DNA from: Clostridium sp. KNHs205
GTDB taxonomy: Bacteria; Bacillota; Clostridia; Lachnospirales; Lachnospiraceae
DNA length: 64,000 nt
Assembly: GCF_000702945.1 (NCBI RefSeq)
Contig: NZ_JNLE01000003.1
Coordinates: 2,403,501 to 2,467,500 of the forward strand
Direction: 5' to 3'
Shown here one piece after another: positions 55,966 to 64,000 of this stretch (position 1 is its first letter; every line of letters begins with the position of its first letter). The position numbers were made by a program, and so were the translations under genes. Under the pieces are notes generated by a model. The model had not been told where the DNA came from. It made no database searches and was given only the letters and a program-made list of their open reading frames with translations.

Positions 55966-58900
55966 ATGGAGCAAGCTGATGTAACAAGAAGGATTAAAGA
56001 TATTCTGCAAATGGTAAAGGACAATAAGATAACACCAGCAGAAGCCAGGAGAAATATTGAAGAAATTAAAACCAATGCAGGAGCTCCTTCCAGGGAAACT
56101 TTATCAGAAGCCAAAGGGGTTGCAGTGATTGGTATATCAGGACGTTTTCCGGGTGCAGTAAACCTGGAGGAGTATTGGAGCAATCTAAGGGACGGGAAAA
56201 GTTCCGTGACGGAAGTTCCAAGGGAAAGATGGAATATTGATGAGTACTATGACCCGGATGTTGATAAATTAGATAAGACCAATTCCCGCTGGGGAGGATT
56301 CTTAAGTGACATCGATAAGTTTGATCCGGCTTTTTTCAATATATCCGGTATGGAGGCAGAAGTAATGGACCCACAGCAAAGATTATTTCTGGAAGAATGC
56401 TGGAAGTCCCTGGAGGATGCAGGTTATGCAAATGAGCTGGCCTCCGGTCTTTCCTGCGGGGTGTATGTGGGGGCCGCGCCAAGAGATTATCTGAATAACA
56501 TTAGCGAAGGAAAGGCAGATATCACTGCCCAGGCCTTTTGGGGAAATACCGGCTCTGTATTGGCATCCAGAATATCTTACCTGCTGAATCTAAAAGGACC
56601 GGCAATGGCCATAGATACTGCCTGCTCCTCCTCTCTGGTTGCGTTGCATCTGGCCTGCCAAAGTATAATTCTGGAGGAAAATGTTATGGCAATAGCAGGG
56701 GGTGTGTGGATTTGCAGCACGCCCCACTATTACATCTTTACAAGCAATGCAGGAATGCTGTCTCCTGAAGGGCAGTGTAAATCCTTTGACAATGATGCCA
56801 ATGGAATTGTTAACGGTGAAGGTGTCGGAGCTGTTGTCTTAAAAAACTTAGCACAGGCAGTAAAAGATGGAGATTATATCTATGGTGTAATCAGAAGCTC
56901 CGGCATAAACCAGGATGGCAAAACCAATGGAATAACAGCTCCAAGTTCTCTGTCCCAAACAGCCCTGGAACTGGAGGTATATAAGAAAGGCAATATCAAT
57001 CCGGAAACAATTACATATCTGGAAACCCATGGAACAGGTACAAAGTTAGGCGATCCCATAGAGGTGGAAGCCTTAAAAAATTCTTTTCAGGAATATACGG
57101 ATAAGAAGCAGTTTTGCGCTTTGGGATCCGTAAAGACTAACATTGGGCATTCCTCCTTGGCGGCAGGAATTGCAAGCTTTCTAAAAGTGGTGCTGGCACT
57201 AAATAATAAAAAAATTCCTCCCTCTCTTAACTTTAACAAGGAAAATGAACATTTGGAGTTAGAGAACAGTCCCTTTTATGTGAATACCAGGCTAAAGGAT
57301 TGGAGCAATGAGGAAGGGCCTTTAAGAGCGGGAGTCAGTTCCTTTGGATTTGGAGGTACTAATGCACATCTGGTAATAGAAGAATACCTTGAAACCCGGA
57401 ATACAGGTAAGAACAGGGAGACAGACACGAAACTACCTTACTATCTGGCCGCCTTCTCAGGGAAAACTACGGAGGAACTAAGTCAGCGGCTGAAGGATTT
57501 TTTAGTGTGGTCAAAGAAACATAACGGTACCTACAGTCTGGGGGATATATGTTATTCCCTTGGAAACCGGCGAAAACATTTTCATAAGAGGATAGCCTTT
57601 GTGGTAAGGGAACAGTCAGAATTAGAGCAAACAATCAATCATTATCTTGTAAAAGGCGAACCAGGCAGTACGGAGATTTTGGATACAGGAAATTTACATA
57701 AACTCAGAAACCATAGCAGGTTGTATGAGGAACTGGGCAGTATAGACCTTTCAGCCCAACGCTTTAAAGAAATTCTCCAAAGTTTTTCCCTGGCTTATCA
57801 AAACCGGGAAGCGCTGATCTGGAGCAGACTGTATCGAGAAGAGGAGCATTTTAAGATTCCCCTGCCGGTTTATCCTTTTGCAAGGAATAGTTATTGGGTA
57901 CAGGCAAATGAAACGAAGCTTATGAAACCGGAAATGGTCAGATTACATCCGCTAATTGATGAGAATATATCAAGTTTTAAGGAGCAGAAGTTCCGTACAG
58001 AAATAGGTATGGAGAATCTGTTTAAGAAAGACTGCCTATCAGACGGCAGAAGCTATTATCCTTACGCAAACTTCCTTGAAATACTGCGAAAAGCAGGTGA
58101 GATTTCAGGTGAAAACAGGGTTATAGCTATGGATAATGTACACTTTGCAGGAAGTGATATATTTAATGGAACGGAATATTTGCTAAACACTAAGGTATAT
58201 CCGGTGGGGGATCACTGCCAGGCAGAAATCGTGGCAGTTAATGAGGAAGAAGAGTTTATCTGTGCCCAGGCACAGCTGACTTTTGAAACAGAAGTGGCAG
58301 CCTCCGCAGTATCTGCTGCTATGCTTAGTAAAGTCAATATTGCAATACATGATGAAACCGATATTGCAATGCGTGATAAAGTCAATATTGCAATTCATGA
58401 TGAAACCGATATTGCAATGCGTGATAAAGTCAATATTGCAATTCATGATGAAACCGATATTGCAATGTTTGATAAAACCGATACTGCTATAGTTGATAAA
58501 ACTGGTATTGTTATGCATGTTAAAACCGATACTGTTAACGTTAATAAAAGCGGCATAGTTAATAAAACTGATTCAGTTAAGTTTTATATGGATATGCGGG
58601 ATATAGATGATTTTAGCATTCTTAGAAATGAGTGTCCGCTTGTGGTATTAAAAGAAGAATTGTACACTTTCTTATATGGTGAGTTCAAATTGTATTATGG
58701 AACTAATTTTCAGGTAATCAATAGCTTATCCATATCATCTGAAAAGAATACAGCCTTCGCAGAAATATCTATGAGAGATAACGTATCCTTCCTGCTGCCG
58801 GATTTGGTAATAAATACATTCTTTCTTGAGGCCGCTTTTCAAATAGGCCTTTTTTTGATACAGGATAGAAAATTTAGTCATTATTATCTAAGCGGATTTG

Positions 58901-59070
58901 AGAGGCTTGAAATATTCCAGACATTTTCAGCTGCTTGTTTTGTTCGGATGGTTTTATCCGAGTATGAAGCTGAGGGAGAGGAAGAATCCTGGAAATTTAG
59001 TGTTAGCTTTCTTAATAAAGAAGGTGAGGTTGCTGTTAGAATATCCAATTACAATATCATAGGATACTAG
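55966..59070 (+). CDS. Trans-AT polyketide synthase 6: KS-[inactive DH]
   Basis: 1034 aa, AAGGAG before ATG 55966. N-terminal docking element (ILQMVKDNKITPAEARRNIEEI). KS (about 50-480): Cys220 in DTACSSS, His355, His395, so it should condense. The C-terminal region has a DH fold by order and context (HPLIDENISSFKEQKF), but Cys690 occupies the catalytic His position, and the second motif reads LLPDLVINTFF where HPxxxD should be, so both catalytic residues are missing. Between the two hot-dog halves lies an octapeptide-repeat insertion (about 788-870). It ends without KR or ACP; protein 7 begins with KR-ACP. Confidence 0.93.
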   Translation: MEQADVTRRIKDILQMVKDNKITPAEARRNIEEIKTNAGAPSRETLSEAKGVAVIGISGRFPGAVNLEEYWSNLRDGKSSVTEVPRERWNIDEYYDPDVDKLDKTNSRWGGFLSDIDKFDPAFFNISGMEAEVMDPQQRLFLEECWKSLEDAGYANELASGLSCGVYVGAAPRDYLNNISEGKADITAQAFWGNTGSVLASRISYLLNLKGPAMAIDTACSSSLVALHLACQSIILEENVMAIAGGVWICSTPHYYIFTSNAGMLSPEGQCKSFDNDANGIVNGEGVGAVVLKNLAQAVKDGDYIYGVIRSSGINQDGKTNGITAPSSLSQTALELEVYKKGNINPETITYLETHGTGTKLGDPIEVEALKNSFQEYTDKKQFCALGSVKTNIGHSSLAAGIASFLKVVLALNNKKIPPSLNFNKENEHLELENSPFYVNTRLKDWSNEEGPLRAGVSSFGFGGTNAHLVIEEYLETRNTGKNRETDTKLPYYLAAFSGKTTEELSQRLKDFLVWSKKHNGTYSLGDICYSLGNRRKHFHKRIAFVVREQSELEQTINHYLVKGEPGSTEILDTGNLHKLRNHSRLYEELGSIDLSAQRFKEILQSFSLAYQNREALIWSRLYREEEHFKIPLPVYPFARNSYWVQANETKLMKPEMVRLHPLIDENISSFKEQKFRTEIGMENLFKKDCLSDGRSYYPYANFLEILRKAGEISGENRVIAMDNVHFAGSDIFNGTEYLLNTKVYPVGDHCQAEIVAVNEEEEFICAQAQLTFETEVAASAVSAAMLSKVNIAIHDETDIAMRDKVNIAIHDETDIAMRDKVNIAIHDETDIAMFDKTDTAIVDKTGIVMHVKTDTVNVNKSGIVNKTDSVKFYMDMRDIDDFSILRNECPLVVLKEELYTFLYGEFKLYYGTNFQVINSLSISSEKNTAFAEISMRDNVSFLLPDLVINTFFLEAAFQIGLFLIQDRKFSHYYLSGFERLEIFQTFSAACFVRMVLSEYEAEGEEESWKFSVSFLNKEGEVAVRISNYNIIGY
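58330..58560 (+). repeat. 24/48-bp tandem repeat inside the degenerate DH
   Basis: Three nearly identical 48-bp copies (58330-58377, 58378-58425, 58426-58473), each two 24-bp half-units, then about four diverged 24-bp units. They encode octads of the type KVNIAIHD / ETDIAMRD. Identity is highest in the first three copies and decays downstream, suggesting expansion from that end. Confidence 0.92.
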
Positions 59071-59108
59071 GTAAATGGTTCAGGGAGCGTTATCCTGAGC
59101 CATTTTAC
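59071..59108 (+). terminator. Strong hairpin immediately after the PKS 6 stop codon
   Basis: GTAAATGGTTCAGG (59071-59084), 9-nt loop, CCTGAGCCATTTTAC (59094-59108), with one G-U pair and one extra T. There is no separate U-tract after the stem, so it may be a pause, processing or partial termination site within the PKS operon rather than a full terminator. Confidence 0.5.
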
Positions 59109-59171
59109 AGGTATATCAGAGTGTGTTTATAAAAATTGCAGGAGTAAAGATTAATATACAGGAGGGGTGAT

Positions 59172-62100
59172 ATGTCAGGAAGCAGCAGAAAAGAAGATAG
59201 ACCATTAAGCAGTGTTCACAGAGCAGAGGATAATAATAACTCTTCTGCCGGACATATGCTGAATTACTATGAAGAGCAATGGAGTGAGACAACGCCTGGG
59301 AAAAGTCTTGAGAATAACAAAACAGCAGGAATGGAGGCTATTTTAATCTTTGGGGTGAAGGAACTCCGGGTAAGTATCGACAGTAATATAGCAGATAGAG
59401 ACCATATCGTCACTGTATACAAAGGAGACAGGTTTCAGAGCCTTAGCGGACAGGAGTATGAAGTTAATCCACACAACCAGGAGGATTATATAAAACTTCT
59501 GAACAATATAAAAGAGAGTGGCCTTAAAATAAAGAATATCCTTTATTTCTGGCCATTAGATTCCAGTGGCGTGGATCAGACTGTCATACAAAAGCTTATC
59601 GATGGAGAGTCCTCTGTTTTAGATATCGAAACCTCCTGGATGTCGGAAGAGGTAGAGAATCTGTTTCAGGTTCTTAAAAGCATAGTACCGTCAGGAATGA
59701 AGCACTTATCTAAAATTCTTGTATTTACCCATAAGGATGAAAGATTCATGAATCCTTTTCATGAGATTATAGCCAATTTTGGAAAATCCACCGGTTTTCT
59801 TATGCCGGAATTAGAATTCTCAACGATACATATCAGTGATATACAGAAATTAAATAATATTATAAGTGATGAATTGTCTTATTCATATTCTGAGCCGGAA
59901 GTTTTTTATAAGAAGGGCAAGAGGTACATAAAAACCTATAAAAAATCAACGGCTCCTTCCTCTGAAAAGGCGGACATAAGCTCAGGCTCGGCTTTTTTAA
60001 TCACAGGGGGAGCTGGAAAGCTGGGGATGTTATTTGCCAGATATTTAGTAGAAGAATACAAGGCCAATCTGGTACTGGTCGGACGTTCCGATTTAGATGA
60101 TAAGAAAAAGGCTATGCTGGAAGAACTTAAAAAAACAGGAAGCCAGGTCTTATATCAAAAAGCAGATGTCACCAGCAAAACACAGATGCAAAAGGTAATC
60201 AAGGAAGCAAAGAAGAAGTTTGGCGTACTGAGTGGTGTAATTCATGCCGCAGGTTTGGTAAGTGATAAGCTGATTTCCCAAAAAGGGTATGAGGAATTTA
60301 ATGCAATTATACAGGTGAAGATGCGTGGAACCATTGTACTGGATGAACTGACAAAAAATGAACCACTGGAATATTTTATTCTTTTTTCCTCCACCTCATC
60401 AATTATCGGAGATTTTGGACAATGTGATTATTCCATAGGGAATCGGTTCCTTGACTGCTATAAGGAGCTTAGACAGTCCTTAAAGGAAAACGGCTTACGG
60501 TCAGGAAAAACCATAACCATAAACTGGCCCTTATGGGAAAATGGCGGGATGCATCAGGACAAAGACGCAGAAAGTCTATATCTTCAAACTTCGGGGTTAA
60601 GTTATCTAAAGGACTCTGACGGTATCAGGGCATTTAACGAAATACTGGCGCTGAACAGGGGACAGGCAATTGTATTCTTTGGGAACTCCGAGAAAGTTGA
60701 CAAAATCTTAGGGCTTAGTAAGGATATTCACCTAAAAGAAAACCTGAATGCACAAAAGCTGCCAGAACAAAACCATGAACCAATAATAATCCCCACAGAG
60801 CCAAAGAATAGAAAAGGCGAGAGGCTGGATACTTATCTGGAAGCTGATATAAGAGCCATTGCAGCAGAGATATTAAAGGTTAATGTAAAGGATATTGAGA
60901 GTAATCTTAACTTTGGGGATTATGGTTTTGATTCAATTTCCTTAAAGATATTGGTTAAAAAGCTAGGAGAGAAATATAACCTTGAATTGTCACCAGCCAT
61001 ATTATTTTCTGCCAGTACCATCAAAGGCCTGGCGGATTATTTACGAAATGATTTTTTCAATGTAGTAGCTAAGTATTATGAACGGGCAGGAATGAATGAA
61101 GGATGGAAAAAAGTAAAAAACGGAATTGAAACTATCAGAGAAGGAACAAACAGAGAAGGAACAAACAGAGAAGGAATAAACAGAGAAGAAACAAGCAGAG
61201 AAAAAACAAGCAGAGAAAAAACAAACGGAGAAGAAACAAACGGAGAAGAAACAAACGGAGAAGAAACAAGAAGAGAAAAAACAAACAAGGGAGAAACAAA
61301 CAATACAGAAACAAATTTAACAGAAACAAATAGAAAAGAAAAAAGTGCACCGGTAATCTTAAAAAAAGATATCGTGAAAAAGCTCCATACTGAAAATGAG
61401 ACAAGTATAACAGTAACAAATGAAAAAGGAGCTCTTAGCCATAAACGGTATTTGGTACCTCTGAAACATCATTTTCAGGAGCCTGATAATAATTATGTTA
61501 CCGGCAATCAAGAGCAGATTCCCTATGAACCTGTTGCAATCATAGGCGCTGAAGGATTATTTCCCGGTTCAAAAGACTTAAACGAATTCTGGGACAATCT
61601 AAAGGAGGGCAGGGATCTGATCACAGAGATTCCCCCTGACCGATGGGATTGGAAAGAGTACTACAGTGAGGACCGACTGGCAAAAAACAAATCAACATCC
61701 AAATGCGGTGGTTTTATTAAGGAGGTTGATAAGTTCGATGCAGCTTTTTTCAATATTTCACCAATGGAAGCAGAGCTTATGGATCCACAGCAGCGCCTGC
61801 TTCTGCAGACGGTATGGAAAGTAACCGAAGATGCGGGTTATAAAGCCTCTGAATTATCCGGAAAATCTGTCGGTGTTTATATTGGTGTTCAATTCAATGA
61901 TTATCAGGAATTGCTGCAGGAATCGGATGAAATGAAACCTCAGATTGTAACCGGTAATTCTCATGCGGTTTTAGCTAACAGGATATCCTATTACATGAAT
62001 TTTAAAGGACCCAGTGAAGCTATTGATACTGCCTGCTCCGGCAGCCTTGTTGCAATCCATCATGCGGTTAAGTCCATACAAAGGGGAGAAAGTGAAATGG

Positions 62101-64000
62101 CCGTAGCCGGTGGTGTTAGTTTGATGCTTTCTCCTAAAACCTTTTTAAGTGCCAGTAAACTAGGGGTCTTATCTCCCGATAACCATTGTAAAACCTTTGA
62201 TGAAAGTGCCAACGGCTATGTAAGAGGGGAAGGTATCGGTGTCATACTGCTAAAGCCCTTAAAGCAGGCAATAAAGGACCGTGATAACATTTATGCAGTG
62301 ATTAAGGGCAGTGCCCAAAATCATGGGGGAAGGGCGAACTCCTTAACTGCGCCTAATTCTGATTCCCAGGCGGAAGTCTTAATGGCTGCTTACCGGGATG
62401 CCGGAATCGATCCTGCTTCTGTTACTTATATTGAAGCCCATGGAACCGGAACGGAACTTGGAGACCCGGTGGAAATAGAAGGCTTAAAGAAAGCCTTTAA
62501 AGCGTTAAGTATAGATAACCGGAGGACCATAAGTGAACCCAAGTGCGGCCTGGGATCAGTAAAAACGAATATCGGTCATCTGGAACCGGCAGCAGGAATT
62601 GCCGGAATTATTAAAGTCATCCTGGCTATGCGTAATCATACCATACCGGCAAGTATTAACTTTCATAAACTTAATCCTTATATAAATTTTGAGAACAGTC
62701 CATTTTATATCGTCTCAGAAACCAAAGACTGGCTTCCCTTAGAAGACCTGCAGGGAAACAGAATACCCCGCCGTGGAGGTGTTAGCTCCTTTGGATTTGG
62801 GGGTGCCAATGCACATATTGTACTGGAGGAATATAATAGGGAAGAATTCCCGGAGGCAGCAGAGGAGTCCCAGCTTATTGTTTTATCCGCAAGAAGTGAT
62901 GAAAATTTAAAAGAATATGCCATGAATTTATTAAAGGCTCTACATACTTACGGCAACGATAACATTCTCTTTTCCTTAGATCAGGTAGCTGTGGCAGACC
63001 TTGAGAAATCCCTCAAAGGAAATCCAGAGCCCTGCCCCGGTAAGAAGTATAGCCTTGAAAATATTGCATTTACCCTTCAGTCAGGCAGGGAGGAAATGAA
63101 TGAAAGGCTGGCTTTTGTTGTAAATAACCTGGAGGAATTACGAAACTCCTTAAAACAATATGTAAACGGAGAAAAGTCAAAGCACCTGTTATCCGGCAAT
63201 ATTAAAAAGGCACGGGAAAGTTATGAGCTGTTAGGCGGGGATGAAGATGCCGCTGCAATGGTAGAGCAGTGGATAAGCAAAGGAAAATTAACTCAGCTGG
63301 CAAAGCTATGGATCACAGGCTATGAAATTAACTGGAAACTGCTTCATAATCCGGATACCGTTCAGAGAATCTCCTTACCTACCTATCCTTTTACAAAGGA
63401 AAGCTATTGGTTACCGGCAAGTTCTAAAACTGTAAAGAACAAAGAAATAGCTGCCTTAATTGATAAAACAGAGTATCTTATGAGTTTTGATGGAGAAATA
63501 GTATTTAGTAAAGAATTAAAGCTCCAGGAAACAATTGTTAAAGATCATATCATCAACGGGCAGAATATATTTCCGGGTGTTGGATATATGGAAATGGCCT
63601 ACCAGGCAGCAAGGATTATTTTTAACAGTAAGGAAATCGAGATTTGCAAGCTCTTCTGGTTAAGTCCTCTAATAATGAATAAATCTTCTGCCAAGCTTGT
63701 TATTTCTTTAAAAAAGGAAGAGGAGATATTATATTTTGAGATCAAAGAAGCTGCTAATGGTTCCAATGCTCTTGTCTATGCCAGGGGTGAATTACATAAA
63801 AAAGCAGAGAAGTCAGCAAGTGGACAGAGTATATCCCTGGAAGATATAAAGCAAAGATGCTCTCGGATAATAAAGGGAGAGGAGCTTTATAAACAATATG
63901 AACATGACGGAATCAGCTATGGGACTTATTTTAAGGGTATCAAAGAAGTTTATATGAATGACCGGGAGGTGCTTGGCATTATTCATATACCCGATAACAG
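59172..64000 (+). CDS. Trans-AT polyketide synthase 7 (3' end outside window): KR-ACP-KS-DH...
   Basis: The frame is open from ATG 59172 (GGAGGGG upstream) to the window edge, at least 1609 codons. KR (about 50-560): TGGAGKLG from 278, Tyr420 in CDYSIGN, WPLW type. ACP (about 560-640) with Ser588 in YGFDSISL. A charged repeat linker (about 655-720). KS (about 790-1220): Cys955 in DTACSGS, His1090, His1136. DH: HIINGQNIFPG with His1459, cut by the window end. The KR and ACP complete the module whose KS and dead DH are on protein 6. The remainder lies to the right. Confidence 0.95.
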   Translation, partial: MSGSSRKEDRPLSSVHRAEDNNNSSAGHMLNYYEEQWSETTPGKSLENNKTAGMEAILIFGVKELRVSIDSNIADRDHIVTVYKGDRFQSLSGQEYEVNPHNQEDYIKLLNNIKESGLKIKNILYFWPLDSSGVDQTVIQKLIDGESSVLDIETSWMSEEVENLFQVLKSIVPSGMKHLSKILVFTHKDERFMNPFHEIIANFGKSTGFLMPELEFSTIHISDIQKLNNIISDELSYSYSEPEVFYKKGKRYIKTYKKSTAPSSEKADISSGSAFLITGGAGKLGMLFARYLVEEYKANLVLVGRSDLDDKKKAMLEELKKTGSQVLYQKADVTSKTQMQKVIKEAKKKFGVLSGVIHAAGLVSDKLISQKGYEEFNAIIQVKMRGTIVLDELTKNEPLEYFILFSSTSSIIGDFGQCDYSIGNRFLDCYKELRQSLKENGLRSGKTITINWPLWENGGMHQDKDAESLYLQTSGLSYLKDSDGIRAFNEILALNRGQAIVFFGNSEKVDKILGLSKDIHLKENLNAQKLPEQNHEPIIIPTEPKNRKGERLDTYLEADIRAIAAEILKVNVKDIESNLNFGDYGFDSISLKILVKKLGEKYNLELSPAILFSASTIKGLADYLRNDFFNVVAKYYERAGMNEGWKKVKNGIETIREGTNREGTNREGINREETSREKTSREKTNGEETNGEETNGEETRREKTNKGETNNTETNLTETNRKEKSAPVILKKDIVKKLHTENETSITVTNEKGALSHKRYLVPLKHHFQEPDNNYVTGNQEQIPYEPVAIIGAEGLFPGSKDLNEFWDNLKEGRDLITEIPPDRWDWKEYYSEDRLAKNKSTSKCGGFIKEVDKFDAAFFNISPMEAELMDPQQRLLLQTVWKVTEDAGYKASELSGKSVGVYIGVQFNDYQELLQESDEMKPQIVTGNSHAVLANRISYYMNFKGPSEAIDTACSGSLVAIHHAVKSIQRGESEMAVAGGVSLMLSPKTFLSASKLGVLSPDNHCKTFDESANGYVRGEGIGVILLKPLKQAIKDRDNIYAVIKGSAQNHGGRANSLTAPNSDSQAEVLMAAYRDAGIDPASVTYIEAHGTGTELGDPVEIEGLKKAFKALSIDNRRTISEPKCGLGSVKTNIGHLEPAAGIAGIIKVILAMRNHTIPASINFHKLNPYINFENSPFYIVSETKDWLPLEDLQGNRIPRRGGVSSFGFGGANAHIVLEEYNREEFPEAAEESQLIVLSARSDENLKEYAMNLLKALHTYGNDNILFSLDQVAVADLEKSLKGNPEPCPGKKYSLENIAFTLQSGREEMNERLAFVVNNLEELRNSLKQYVNGEKSKHLLSGNIKKARESYELLGGDEDAAAMVEQWISKGKLTQLAKLWITGYEINWKLLHNPDTVQRISLPTYPFTKESYWLPASSKTVKNKEIAALIDKTEYLMSFDGEIVFSKELKLQETIVKDHIINGQNIFPGVGYMEMAYQAARIIFNSKEIEICKLFWLSPLIMNKSSAKLVISLKKEEEILYFEIKEAANGSNALVYARGELHKKAEKSASGQSISLEDIKQRCSRIIKGEELYKQYEHDGISYGTYFKGIKEVYMNDREVLGIIHIPDN
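61134..61335 (+). repeat. 15-bp tandem repeats in the ACP-KS linker of PKS 7
   Basis: About 13 units of a 15-bp motif related to AGAGAAGGAACAAAC encode pentads such as REGTN, REKTS and GEETN. It is a highly charged, Thr/Asn-containing spacer. Divergence between neighbouring units is low in the middle of the array. Confidence 0.9.

Noticed and set aside
61134-61335. Regular repeats resembling a CRISPR array
   Set aside because: Units are 15 bp and contiguous without spacers, and they are in frame inside a PKS linker.
61076-61419. Minus-strand Leu/Phe-rich frames that look like membrane proteins
   Set aside because: These are reverse complements of the Arg/Glu/Thr repeat linker; the hydrophobic appearance comes from the codon complement.

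Overview
The window comes from a low-GC Gram-positive bacterium. A Lachnospiraceae-like Clostridia is the best guess: codon use is AT-rich, Shine-Dalgarno sites are strong and AGGAGG-like, and an AraC-type response regulator sits beside GH-A and GH43 glycosidases. No rRNA or other taxonomic marker is present, so the family is inference. Every gene I could support is on the + strand.

Region 1 (1-3.8 kb) is a carbohydrate-utilisation segment: the 3' part of a YesN/AraC-type response regulator, an agarase/beta-galactosidase-like GH-A enzyme and a GH43 exo-galactanase-like enzyme. A 477-bp gap with a terminator-like hairpin follows.

Region 2 (4.2-8.4 kb) is regulatory: a LoaP-type NusG paralogue (processive antiterminator), a BaeB/PksB-like metallo-beta-lactamase-fold hydrolase, an unrecognised 183-aa protein, and an AgrA/AgrC-like LytTR regulator and GHKL kinase pair without agrB or agrD.

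Region 3 (8.4-11.9 kb) is a minimal class II lanthipeptide locus: a 56-aa precursor with a short lacticin-481-like core, an attenuator hairpin, and a complete LanM.

Region 4 (12.0-20.7 kb) supplies precursors and tailoring: a four-gene acetyl-CoA carboxylase (accD-accA-accB-accC), a structured leader ending in an intrinsic terminator, an Sfp-like phosphopantetheinyl transferase, a fused trans-acting acyltransferase/enoylreductase, a free ACP, and a KS-like decarboxylase with Ser for Cys (parts of a beta-branching cassette).

Region 5 (20.7 kb to the right edge) begins with a terminator, a 213-nt imperfect inverted repeat, and a second leader with promoter-like elements and a terminator. Seven trans-AT polyketide synthase genes follow; the last runs off the window. 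Domain order as read: KS-[AT-like remnant]-DH-KR / ACP-KS-DH-KR / ACP-ACP-KS-KR-cMT-ACP-KS-DH / KR-ACP-KS-[pseudo-ACP]-ECH / ACP-ACP-KS-DH-KR-ACP-KS-KR-ACP-ACP / KS-[dead DH] / KR-ACP-KS-DH... That is nine condensing KS domains. No module has a functional cis-AT. No loading module, thioesterase, HMG synthase, ECH1, LanT or exporter is visible, so the locus probably continues to the right.

Working model (inference): quorum or peptide sensing by the AgrC/A-like pair switches on the locus. LoaP then lets RNA polymerase pass the leader terminators and complete a transcript of more than 40 kb. The carboxylase supplies malonyl-CoA, the AT-ER loads carrier proteins activated by the PPTase, and the megasynthases build a reduced or unsaturated chain with one alpha-methyl and one beta-branch. 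Whether the LanM peptide is a separate product or is joined to the polyketide is the most interesting open question.
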